A DNA stretch of 64,000 nucleotides, taken from positions 248,001 to 312,000 of the forward strand of contig NQMI01000004.1 of the NCBI GenBank assembly GCA_002270565.1, written 5' to 3'. Position numbers and translations under genes: made by a program. The notes under the pieces were generated by a model. The model was not told the origin of the DNA and did not search any database. It was given only the letters and a program-made list of their open reading frames with translations. This document shows, in pieces, positions 22,894 to 34,041 of the stretch. The DNA is from Stenocarpella maydis (Eukaryota; Ascomycota; Sordariomycetes; Diaporthales; Diaporthaceae). Each line of letters opens with the position of its first letter. Positions within the stretch are counted from its first letter, which is position 1.

Positions 22894-24691
22894 TCAACAT
22901 GCTGGAATTCTCTCTGCGGGTATCACGTGCGCCCTATTTAAATACCCGGGTGTCATTTCTAATGTGGTCATCTCGCTAGCATTCCTCATGAGCCTGGGTC
23001 TTCCCTGGTTCGGGTCTAGAAGTTGTCCAACGATACTCCCCTCGGCCACACTAGCCTTTCGGTCCACCACATCATCGGCATCGAAAGAGAACGGCATTGG
23101 CCTCAGCTGAAACATTTCGCCGGGCACCTGCTTTGAGCTGGGGCTTTTCTCTAGAGACTGATCGCCACTGTTTGCTACGGCGGCGGAATCGGAATTCCCA
23201 GAAATCACTGTGGTCGGTGGGGTTGGTGCTGGGATCCGCGGCGAATAATGGCCATTGGCGTGGCCAGATGTGCTTCTGGCAATTTTGATGATAAGTTCGG
23301 CCATGTTCACTGATGGGATGTAGATTAGCTCTCCTCAACTACATCGCAAATGACCCACATCTTGATGACTTACTTTCGATTGCCAGTTTTATCAAGTACA
23401 TTATTGGATGGAACTGAATATAGCTGTAGACGCTGTGGTGAAAATCCCAGTTAGAAAATCGAGGTGGACGTTGTGCTGTGTTTACTCTCGCGAGGTGAGG
23501 CTCATTTTCTGTAAAGTCAAGACAAAGCGCACTTACACAAAACTGTCGGGTAGGGACATAATCCCAATAAGCACAACCTGGCATTCCACGAGTCAGCTTA
23601 TCCATGTAGCATTATAATCGGCAGCGTTTAGGAAAGCTTACATCTAACGACAGAGAGAAGAATATCATCACGAGGTTGAATTTGTACAATGTTTCATATT
23701 TGGTCAATCCGTGAGCAACAAGCTCTGAGCGAACCAAGTAGACAAAATATAGGTTGAGGCCGAGGTCGACCAGGGCGAAGAGCCCCTTCTCAACGCGGTC
23801 CCATATTCCGTTAAATTGTACCCTTGCTGGGCTGATCTGCAGACGTGCAGGCATCCATACAATGAAGACGCTGACGTTGATCATTCCGAGTAAAAGAGCG
23901 ACTGCCCATTTCAGCCGAACCACTCTGCGCGAATCATCTAGAGCCGTTGAATTTAGCCACCAAAGCCCAAAGAACATATTAGAACAGCCCAAGTGGATTA
24001 ATATACTAGTATAGGCTACAAAGCGCCCTTGGCGTACCCTCTGCCCCAGGGATTTACTCCCTTTAAGGGATCGAGATTGTATCCAAAAGACACTTACAGA
24101 TGATTAGGGCTATACGATTGATGATAATATGCATGAGGCATTGTGTCTAGCGCTTCTTATTTAGTACAGCAGGTTCGGAATTCCATAGCCAGGGTGGGAA
24201 ACTGACTTGTATGGTCCACAAACATACTGCGGGTTATGGGCTTTATGCTTAGCATGATTCCAAACATTAGGATACATTTCGTTAACTTACGGATGGCGAA
24301 GAAGAACCAAAGACTACAAGTCCAGGTTGTTAGTGCACCATCAATGTCGACCCAGTTCTAAGGACTGGATACTAGGTTACCTCGGTGGAATTAAGTCTTG
24401 GACAAATAGGTACGAAATGAGAGAATAAATGACGCTGGCCAGCCACACCGCCGTTATCATCAAGACATAAGGATGGGTAAATTGCTGCTTGGACCGATAC
24501 AAGATCCGATATATTTGAGCAACAATCTTGGTGGCCGTGAAGACGGCACATGCTGAAGAGAAGCCGAACAAGAACGTGATGAGTATCAATGATGACTGAG
24601 GTGTTGCTTCTTGCCTGTACCAAGAAGGAATGAGAAGTCCATTCATACTGCTGACATTAGAGGCATTGATGCCATGACATGTAGTCCACAC
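22894..24691 (-). CDS. Fungal seven-TM integral membrane protein (8 exons, 404 aa)
   Basis: Exons on the minus strand are 24691-24381, 24313-24291, 24226-24207, 24146-24098, 23937-23642, 23577-23537, 23432-23374 and 23309-22894. All junctions are GT-AG and the length is exactly 405 codons. Hydrophobic segments include LILITFLFGFSSACAVF, a VLMITAVWLASVIYSLIS stretch, TQCLMHIIINRIALII, VALLLGMINVSVFIVWMPARLQI, LFALVDLGLNLYFVYLV, LVMIFFSLSLDVVLIGIMSLP and YIQFHPIMYLIKLAIEMNMAELI. This order and the INR, PARLQIS and QFHPxxYLxKL signatures match a large family of uncharacterised fungal 7-TM proteins. The last 110 residues form a Ser/Pro-rich cytoplasmic-type tail. Two exons are only 20 and 23 bases. 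Role unknown; a receptor-like topology is an inference. Confidence 0.88.
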
Positions 24692-26498
24692 GTGTATGAT
24701 GGACTACTTTGCGGTGAATCTATCAGGATGATGCCTAGAATTGGAAAAATCTAAAACTGGGTGGTAGATTTTAAATCATATGCCCACGGTCGCGGCTCAG
24801 CAACCACACTGTTTTTACGGTGCGTCACTTGGGGGTATTCCTCGCAGGTCCAGGGCAGGGCCGGAAGGAGGGTAAATAAGCTTTCGCTCCCCAAACAACT
24901 CCCATCGCGGCTCGGACTTTGGGACCCCACCGGAGAGGAAAATCAAGTCGGTTCGTTTCTTGGATGCTGCGCGGGATGTGACTTGCAGATCATCGGGGGG
25001 AACACTCGGATACCTACACTAGGGAGGAAGCGTTCTCGGCACCTCTTCAAACATGGGAAAATTTGCAGGCTTGGGGGAGGGGTCCAAAATTGAAGAGCAG
25101 ACAGTTGCGGTGAGATCGTATTCCATTCCAAACTATTGACCCCAAGTGCTCTGACGTAGTCCGGAAGCCAACCACCCCCCTCGATGACCTCACCCCAACA
25201 TGGCGAGTCAGTCACTGACTTTTCAGGGTGCTCTTGGCAAGAGGGTGGCATAGCGTAGATAGACGTGAATGGCCGTGAGCGGTGGCAGCGACCTCAAGGG
25301 TCACAACCTTCATAATAGTAAGGTTCATATCCGGGTTCGTTGAGACAATGGGTCAGGACATAACAACCGCCCCCAAAACCTTGATTTTAGTGAGGGAACC
25401 AAGTATATCTGCTTCCAGTCATTGTCTGAGCAGACTCAACCTTACTGAGTTCATCTCCCCGTCATAATGGTAAGTTGGGGAGGCGCCTCAGCCCGTGCGA
25501 AGCGCCCGCCCTTCGGGTCTGGGCCTCAAGATCGCTCCGCAAGCTGATCCTGAAAGGCTGGGAAAACTGCTGATCACCGACTAGGTAATTGACACTGCAT
25601 AAGAGGTCTGACCTCTCGCCGTGACCACTAAAGTTGTTCTCTTTATGTGGCCTCTTGCAGTTCCCAAGCCTCGCAAGAACTTTTCGAAGGCCACACGGCC
25701 TGTTCATGGGAGTCGTCAATGCTTTGAACGGTTTGAGTTTCGCTGGCTTCCCCGCTGCGGCGAGGACCTTGGGAGCATACCGGCGGCTAACTATTGGTTG
25801 CGGTCCACGGGACACTCAACTTCGCAGCGGTAGGATCTCGTGAGCCAAATCTGGGTTACATCTGGGCAGGTTTGCATGTTACAACGCGGAGATGAGGATG
25901 GCTAAGCTTGGCAACAGGACGGTGCGCAGGAAAAAAGCTGGAATTGAAACTATATCCCCTGTGCTGAGATCACTAATCTGTGGCAGGGACCGAGCGGGAG
26001 AGGAGGCGAAAATTATAATTGCATTGTCGAATGACTTGGACGGGCGGAAGGGACACGCACTAAATAGTTTGAGAGGGAAAAAACGAGTACACTTGGTGAA
26101 GGAGGGTTACAACTCGAGATAAGCCTTTCCCATCAGCAAATTCCTTTTTATTTGACAGACTTGGATTTTGTTCCGATGGGACGGTGCATGTAAAATCATC
26201 TGTGTACACCACGAGATTGAATCGTCTAGGCGGGACTTCCCAGTGTGGCACCAATATGATGCGATAAATAAATAAATAAACATATGTAAAGAACAGATAC
26301 ACTCGTAGGAAATACAATGCGGCAGGGCAATCGTGTCTTGGAATGGACATGAGTTTCGAAGTTGTTTATTGAATCTGTCGGTACAGAGTGAAGAAGTCAA
26401 TCTATTCCTTCCGAGTGTGGAGTACCCGTTAAGAACGTTAGTCGTGATATCCCAAGACCCTTCCATTACCGAACTCCAAGAAATTATGCAGGGCTAGT
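24692..26498. other. 1.8-kb intergenic, no intact gene
   Basis: Contains scattered short open frames. Around 25620-25850 there is a GC-richer stretch with open frames in several registers (for example LARTFRRPHGLFMGVVNALNG) that might be a gene relic, but I cannot assign a family. The part nearest 26270 has an (AAAT)n-like short run. Confidence 0.45.
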
Positions 26499-29400
26499 CT
26501 ATAGGTATAGATGCGTGACAGGGCATGATTCTCCATTTCGTTTCTCTCTCTCCGCAATCATCTCATCGACCTCGGCCGAAATTTCATCAACCTTGGCCAC
26601 TAGCTCTGGCTTTTCAGCGCTGGAGCCCTTCAAAATCCTACCAAAAACTGCCTTTGCCAGTGCGTCGACATCTCTGGCATTGCCCCAGTCCGGCAGGGCG
26701 GACAGCGTTTCGAAGGAGCTCTGCAGCCTGTCTTTAACCGGGGCAGGCTTCACGGCGGTGACGTCCAGTTTCTGCTCCTCAAGGCGTTGGACCAACAGCT
26801 GGACGCAGTCCTTGGGCTTGAGGCTCTCGAACTGTATTACTTCAGGGAACCGGCTGCCAAGCCCTGCATTCAGCTTCAGGAGGTTGTTAATGTCGTCGTT
26901 GTATCCTGCGAGGATGACCACGAGCTTGTTCTTGTACTCTTCCTTGGTCAGGAGGTTCAGCATCTCGATGAGAGCCTCCCTTCCAAAGCTATCGTCGTCG
27001 TTTAGCCGGTACGCCTCGTCGATGAAGAGAACCTTGCCGAGAGCTCGCTGGAAGACCTTCTGAGTCTTGGGGCCTGTGTGGCCGCGGTACTCGCCGATGA
27101 GATCTGTTGTTGAACAGTCGTATACTTGGTTGGTGGCCAACAAGCCCATGTCGTAGAAGACCTGCCCGATCCTCCTGGCAGTCGTGGTCTTGCCCGTTCC
27201 TGCGTGTTCTGTTAGCTTGTAGCCGCTGGATTCTGGCAGGTAGATTACTCACCAGGGGGGCCTCTGAAGAGGTAGTTGAAAGGAATTTGTGAGCGTGGGT
27301 CCATATCCAATGCCTTTGCGTTTTGAACCATGCGTGAGTAGCCCACAAGCTTCTCCACGAGGCCGTCGGCACCCACAAAATCCTTGAAGAGGTCTCGGAT
27401 GCGCGTCTCAGCCTCGGTCGGCCTGTCGAAGTCGGCATCGAAGTCCCGAGACTCCAACAAGAATGGGTCGTACTCTTCGGTGCATGCGGCGAGGCGGCCT
27501 TGCTGGAGCTCTTTTGCTCGGCTGAGGAGAATGTCAATCTCGCCGGCATTTCCAAAATTGCGGTGGTTCCTTGCTCGGGAGAGCACCTCCATCGCAACCT
27601 TCTTGGCATCTTCCGGTGCTGTGTAGCTCTGCTCCTTCAGTTTCAGGTCAAGGATCTCGCGCAGCTCCTCGTCTGTGAAGTCGTCGAACTCGAAAGCGGA
27701 TGACATTGGAAACCTGCGGGTAAGGCCGGGGTTCGAGGCCTGGAACATGCGCTCCATCCTGTCTCTGTAACCGAGCAACAAGATACACTCGTTCGGGCCG
27801 CCCTGCACGTTGGCAACGAGTGTGTCGATGATGGCTGTCTTGTAGATATTTGCAGATCCGCTTCCATTCGACTCATCACTGCTATCGCTGAACGCATAAG
27901 CCTCATCGATTATGAGGACCTTGCCCCTGTTTGATGCGAGAATCCTCTTGGTGATGTTCTCCGACTCGCCCAAGTACTCGCCGATAAAGTCGGAGGGGTT
28001 CTTCACCACGACTTCTCCGTCGGTGAGAAGGCCAATATCCACCATGATCTGACCGTAGTGCTTTGCCACGGTGGTTTTGCCAGTTCCAGGGTTTCCGAGG
28101 AAGATGCGGTTCATTGGGCAGTCCACCACGGGCTTTTCGTCAAGCTCACGGTCATAGTTGATCTGCAGTCTGTGCACCAGGGCCCTGAGGGACTCCTTCA
28201 CGGACTTGAGCCCGACCATGGCCTGGAGGTCCTTCCAGGCCTTGCTCTTCTCCAGGGCAGCCGAGGGTGGAGGCCCGACAACATCCTCCATTGTGAGGAA
28301 AAGATCGTCGACCTCCTTCCCCAATTTGCGGGTCTCTTCCAGCCGAGCGGCCTGTCTGAACAAGATGCGCATAAGCGTGTTCTCGACCTCGCGGGCATTT
28401 CCAAAGCTGGGCGGACCTCGGCATCTGCCAATTCGCCGTGCGACGATTCGCATGTACACACCGTTGGTACCCTTGTCTACCTTCATCTTCCCATTGAACT
28501 TTTCGTGAAGCTTTTTCTCGAGGATCTGGAGCAGCTCTACATCCTGGTAGTCTTCGAAATTGATCGTGAACGGGATTCGGCTGTGCAGGCTCTTGTTGTG
28601 GGTCATGAATGTCTCCATGTCCTTTCCGGATCCGGTGAAGATGAAAATGACCTGTCCCTGAAGCCTGTCCATCTCCGTCACGAGGTAGTCGAGAACTTTG
28701 CGGCCTGTGCTACTGATATCGGGGCGGATAATATGGGCATCGTCTATGAACACGACGCCCCTCTCATCTATCGCGCTGATAGAGTTCTTGAGCTCGTTGA
28801 TGCCCTCATACACGAGCTTTGAGCCGGAGGTGGTGACATAGATCTCCTCGGCAAGCTCAAGTGACGACAGGAACTTGGCGTAAAGCTTGGCCAAGGTTGT
28901 CTTCCCGGTGCCGGAGTTTCCAACCAAGACGGTATTAAATCTCTCCTTGGCGAGATTTACGTCCTGCCGCCTGGCAGTGTCGACCAGAGTCTTGATTTCG
29001 AGCATCTTGGACTTGACAGACTCGAGCCCGATGAAGTCCATTATGCCGTCGAGGTGAACATTTTCTTCGTCTCTCGATTTCTTGCGTTCCTCCCATTCCT
29101 GCTTCGCCTTGGAGCTGGCAGTGGGCCAGGCGTTGGTGTCTTCAGGCTCGTCCTTCTCGCCCTCGTCAGCTGCTGCCGGTTCGGAGCTGTCCTTGGCCGA
29201 GCCGCCATCGTTTCCTTCCGGGCCTCTGTCGTCCGAAACCTCATCGGATGTTGACCTCTCTGGCGATGCCTCAGCACCTGCGTCCCCCTCGTCGTCACTC
29301 GTCACATAGTCGTCGTCATCGAGCTCCTTCTGGCACAGGCGCTCTAGTTGCTTCTGGAGTGCCTGGAGCCTTTGCTTTTGCTTTTTCTGGTCTCGGCGCG

Positions 29401-30430
29401 ACCGGAGGACCTCCTTTTGATGGGCTATCTCCTCCATCAAGTCCTCCACCTGTTCGTCATGCTCCTTCCTCAGCTCTTCTCTCTTCTTCTTCAGTGCTGC
29501 TGCCCGCTGGGCCTTGGCATCTTTACTCAGCTTCTTCTTGGCTGCGCTCTTTACCGAAGCCTCGCCCTTCTCCCTGGGGTGCGACGCTGATTCAGACACC
29601 CGGCTAAAGTCCAGCCCTGTCTCCTCGGCTGAAGTGACGGCCTTTGGTGCCGTTTGCGTCGGTGCCTCCACCGGTCTGGGGGTCTCTGTGTTTGGCGTTT
29701 CGGCTGGCGGAGAGCCCTTTGCAGGGGGCTCTGTGCGATCTTGGCGGGGTTCTTTCTCGGATGGTATTGAGAGGCTCGGCCTCGAGTTGGAGGCCTGGGT
29801 TTCTGCCTCGGCACTGCTTGTGGTCTCTGACACGTCATCTCTGGACTTCTCTGCCCGGTTGTCTGGGCCCGTCGAGTCCGCCACGGAGCTGGCATCACTG
29901 GGGCTTTCCTCTGAAGTCGGAGTGGCGATGCTGTCGTCGCTTCCGGCGTGGCTTGCTTCGGATGTTAAAGAGCAGTCGGAGTGGTCCTGTGTCGTATCCT
30001 GCTCAGACTCCGAGCCAGGCTTCAGGATCCCACCCTTGAAAAGCGCATTTTGCAGGGCGACAGCATAGATATTGGGCGCCGGGTCATTTGGAGCCACTGT
30101 TGACTGCAAAGTACAGCCCGCAGCCTCACAAGACTTTAGAGCGTCCCTGAGATTTGGCGTCAGCAAGGCACGATGGCATGCGGAATGGATGCACCGCCTG
30201 GCCACTTACCTCTGCACGAGTCCCGCATCCTGGCTAAACTCGGCGGAGAAGCTGCCGGACAGCCTCAGGACAGCCTTGGTGTTCTTGTGGGTCTCGCAGG
30301 CCACCTCGATGCATGTGTTGAGCGTATACTGGCCCTGCCCAGGACCTAGGCCGGCTTGGGGGAACGGTTCCTTGGTCGTCTCAGACGCTGGGCTCTGATG
30401 CGCCGCCTGGGATTCCCTAACAATCGCCAT
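26499..30430 (-). CDS. Three-AAA-domain ATPase of the CbxX/CfxQ (SpoVK-like) type (1271 aa)
   Basis: Exons on the minus strand are 30430-30210, 30146-27253 and 27199-26499, with introns of 63 and 53 bp and closed phases. The start at 30430 is the first ATG of the open exon. Residues 1-74 form a short conserved-looking N-terminus. Residues 75-290 are acidic and Ser/Pro-rich. About 290-350 is a strong Lys/Glu coiled coil. Three AAA modules follow: Walker A GNSGTGKTTLAKL (about 481) with VVFIDDAH; GNPGTGKTTVAKHYG (about 757) with VLIIDEAYAF; and GPPGTGKTTTARRIG (about 1038, across the second intron) with VLFIDEAYRL. The first Walker B is IDDAH rather than IDEA. The family includes the RuBisCO activase CbxX and the SpoVK group; fungal members are uncharacterised. 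A hexameric remodelling ATPase is inferred. Confidence 0.92.
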
Positions 30431-32740
30431 CTCGGAATGATCGCTGGGCGACACACGAGGTCAGATGGGACAGGGCGAAGACGGCCAGAGATGAGGGCGA
30501 AAGTGCACTTTCTCGCCTCCTCGTCAGCCCGGGAAACAGGAACAGCACCGTATTAGTACCGCGCGGCCCCGTCGAAGAGCCTCATCCGGGACAGACATTT
30601 GTACACTCCCAGGCATGGACGAGGCACCCACTCAGACGCTGGGGCTGAGACCCTGGAGGCCAACGAGAGCCACCCGTGCAGGCAGCCAGGCCAGCGTGCC
30701 ACCGGTCTGCGGGCTTACGCGGGTGCTGATTGGCCGCAGCCCGCAGCGCCACAAGCACCCGCAGGCGCAGTGCAGCCGTTGCTGCCTAACAAGCCCCGAC
30801 CGGCCCTCGCTGGCCTGGCGGCCACTGGCCTGCCCTCTGCCAGTGTGCGCATCGCACCCAGCAGGCAGAAGCTGAGACTGGCTTGGCCTGCGCAGCACAA
30901 GGGTGCAGGACTGTTGGTCCCAGGTGCCGTCTAAGCGAATCTCGGCTCCCGCCACCCACGACCAGTCACCACAGGCCTCGCATGCGCAGATCCAGCTCGT
31001 CGCTCGCCAGCTCACCCAGACCCCCGGCAGACCACTCGCCCTGCCGGGAAGCGGCTGGATACCGACTCTTCGCCCGGCATCGATCCCAGACGTGGCCAGA
31101 GGCTGTGATACAATCTTGCCCTTGCTGGCGCCACTGGTCCGCACCATCTCCCGGGTCGTGGATGGCTAAGCCAAAGCACCAAGCACTGCGTTCGCCAGAC
31201 GGTGTGACAAGCCTGACCAAAGTTGCTGTGGCGCCATCTGGCCACAAGCCAAAGGCAGGGCATGGCCGTTGGTGACCGCGGTAAGACACATAGGCCGGTA
31301 GTCTGTATTGCTCGTAGGAGCTCCATTTGGTGGGCAACTGCCGCGGTGCAGGACAGTCTGGTCGGTGCAAAGTCAAGGTGCCGTCAGTGGACCCATAGTT
31401 ATACTACAGTAGTATTGACCTGATAACGAGGTGTATGGGAGACAAGGCATTATAAAACTAGTTCAGAATCAAAGACTGATCAGGCTTGTACAGTACCCTG
31501 GGTGCTTGCGGCGTCCTGTCTCGCCTGGGGTGGTACCACGACTCTCCCCAGCTTTCGACAGATTTGAATCTGGCTAATGGACAATTAAGTGAGTCGAGGC
31601 TATGGGTGCTGAATTCTGGTTGGATAAACACATAACCGGTCTCTTAAGGTGTCTAATCTCTTTGCAAAGACCCCCCAGGCCTGTGCAGGGCCGGCCATGG
31701 GTAAGACTCGGGGATGTTCGCAGCTACATCAATTGAGCTGGGGCTGATTACAACACGGAGCATGTATTCCGAATGCAGCACGCGGGCATGCCTGTTGGAG
31801 AAAGTTGCGGTGTGAAGACTGGTATTCAATTTTAGCATTGGTTTGGAACAATAATGGAATTGACATTGGCCCTTATGTCAGTGGCGCATCAAGCTTCTCG
31901 GGACGACCTTCATCTAGATGTATTTATTAGACGACATTATCTAAGGCCCACGCAAATCGAGCCGCAAGACTGGGTTTCTTTCAAGGCAACCCGAGACTCA
32001 TTTTAGCACACAGGTCAACGTCACGTTTCGGAAGCTCCCACCGTTCGGATGGGCAGCCAAACCGATCGGGCTCAGCTCGATTGGATATTGTCATCCCCCT
32101 TCTTTTAAGAATGTGAAGGCCTCCGGGCGGGGGCGGAGCTCTTAATATTCATGTGAATAAGAGGGTACTAATCTCGGTAGTTCGAAACTAATGCCACCTA
32201 GAGTCTATTTAGAATCTCACAATGGTTCCTGAGCATGACTTGGCCCCTCACCGTAGACCAGGTGGGGGTAAATAAGTACGGGACGGGCTTCAAGAAAGTT
32301 TAGACCTTCCGGCTACCATCTGGGTAACTACTTACCCTAGGTAATACATGTCGTAGAGAGTGTGGCGCTCGGTGGGTTTCAAGTAGGTTCCAACGGAACC
32401 TTGTCGCCACAGCACGGATGTGGGTCAAAAAAAAAATCCAGCTCAATGCCAGCCAACTCCAGTCTCCGAGAGAAGTCCTGCCGGAGAGAAAATAGAAGTG
32501 CGCATAAGGGCAGAATGGAATTCATTCCGGTGTACATAGCCGTGCAATAGTAGTTGGTAATGTAATTTTCCAGCCAACCGAATCGAAATCTACATCAAGT
32601 AGTTCTATAACCTCATTACATGAAATAGAGCGATGCAGTCGTTTCTAACTCCCGACCCCATGTCGCCGTGTCTATTCACAACAAGCATGCAAAAGCTCAT
32701 CATCGTGTCATCACCCGCCCACTGCAACCCCTTCTCACTG
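30431..32740. other. 2.3-kb intergenic, no gene supported
   Basis: The first 900 bases are GC-rich, with overlapping open frames on both strands and Gly/Arg/Ala-biased translations that show no domain. From about 31400 the sequence becomes AT-richer with only short frames. A 5' leader for the AAA gene probably lies at its left edge. Confidence 0.5.
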
Positions 32741-34041
32741 TCATCGTCCAACCATACTCGCAACCGCCGTATCAGTGTTTCGCGGCAGCTGGCTCGGCAG
32801 CCGCGGGCTCGGCAGCCGCTGGCTCAGCAGCCGCGGGCTCGGCAGCCGCTGGCTCAGCAGCCGCGGGCTCGGCGGCGGCGGGCTCGGCGCGTCAACGACA
32901 CCACCACCAATGGAGGTCATGCCGGCCGCGGACAGGGCCAGGACGTTCTGCTGAGTGGGTACGTTCTGAGCGAAACGGGAGTTGAGGCCAATGACGCTGC
33001 GAGCGGCCTTGTAGGTGTCGAGTGTTATAGACAGAGGATCGGCTGCGACAAACCAGTTGACACCCTCAGAGCATGGGGGGGTAGTAAGAGACCCGGAGTA
33101 GCTGATGGGCAAGAGCACGTTAGCTTAATGTTCCCAATTGATACTCGTGGAGTGGGAGTTTCTTGTCTGTCTGGCCTTACCTCTGGAAGGTGGTCTCCCC
33201 GAGCATGGCAACGAGGCCGGACATGGCGAAGGGCGGTGTCTTGGTGGCGGTTCCGGGATTTGAGATCTGGCCGACGGATCCAAGGATGGCCTCGAGCATC
33301 TCGGACGCGACTTCGGCTGTAGTAGGGGCTGCGTTAGCATGAATATTGCTCAGCCCTGGCACCTCTTGAGGATGTTGCTCTTACCGGCTTGGCGCTTGTT
33401 CTTCTTAGCACCGGGCACGGTGGCGACAAGGGGAGCGGCGGCGTTGTTGATGTCGAGGTAGACACCCATGACTGAAATCTGAGCGTCCTCGCTCGCGAAG
33501 ACCATGTGCATCTCCATAGCCATGCTAGTACCGTTGTCGAGATGCTCGCTGGGCAGGTGGAAGTGGAACTGCTCGAACCCGAAGGTCTGGTTGTTGCCGG
33601 GGATGCTCAAGCTGCCGCCCTCACCGACGACCTCAACGGTGGTGCCCAGGTTCTCGAAGGTAGCGCCGGAGGTGAAGTCCGGGATTGTGAGTGCGAGCTG
33701 AGAGCCGGGAACCTCTGTAAAGGTACCGGCCGTCATATCGATCGGGGACTGGTTGGACCCTGTGGCGCAAGCGCCGTTGGCAGCTTCCAACAAGTGCCAG
33801 CTTGCGGGTCCCTTTTTGGTGAAGAAGACATGTTAGTGGGTATTCGAACAAAGGAGAAGCTGTCATCAGAAGGGAGGAGGAGATGGGATATGCGACGTAC
33901 AATGGTGCCACTGTAACCAAACGTGTTGACAGGAACCTCTCCGCCCTCAGCACGAGGCATCAGGGGAGTGCCATATGCGCACGAGGCAGCGACCTCAGTT
34001 GCAGCAAAGGCCGCAACAAGCGCGGTGCGTAGCATAGCCAT
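32741..34041 (-). CDS. Secreted alpha-type carbonic anhydrase (354 aa)
   Basis: Interconverts CO2 and bicarbonate; zinc enzyme of the eukaryotic alpha class. Exons on the minus strand are 34041-33901, 33811-33385, 33316-33181 and 33101-32741; phases close. A signal peptide (MAMLRTALVAAFAATEVAAS) precedes FGYSGTIGPASWHLLEAANG and NQSPID. The zinc site is visible: QFHFHLPSEH (two His and the downstream Glu-His pair, about residue 126) and MEMHMVF (third His, about 147). SGSLTTPPCSEGVNWFV supplies the conserved Thr-Thr-Pro-Pro-Cys substrate-pocket segment, and two cysteines can form the usual disulfide. The C-terminal tail is encoded by a 15/30-bp tandem repeat and reads as Ser/Pro/Arg/Leu repeats in this frame. 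Extracellular or wall location is inferred from the signal peptide. Confidence 0.93.
32782..32890 (-). repeat. 15-bp (30-bp higher order) tandem repeat in carbonic anhydrase tail
   Basis: Alternating 15-base units GGCTCGGCAGCCGCG and GGCTCAGCAGCCGCT on the plus strand, about seven copies. The unit is a multiple of three, so all frames stay open: the annotated frame codes SPRLLSQRLP-type repeats and another minus frame codes EPAAA repeats. Confidence 0.85.

Noticed and set aside
25462..25843. Overlapping open frames on both strands suggesting a transporter relic
   Set aside because: No frame gives a clear membrane-protein or transposase signature.
30632..31147. 171-codon minus-strand open frame in GC-rich spacer
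   Set aside because: Gly/Ala/Arg/Trp-biased translation typical of GC-rich noncoding DNA; several overlapping frames are equally open.
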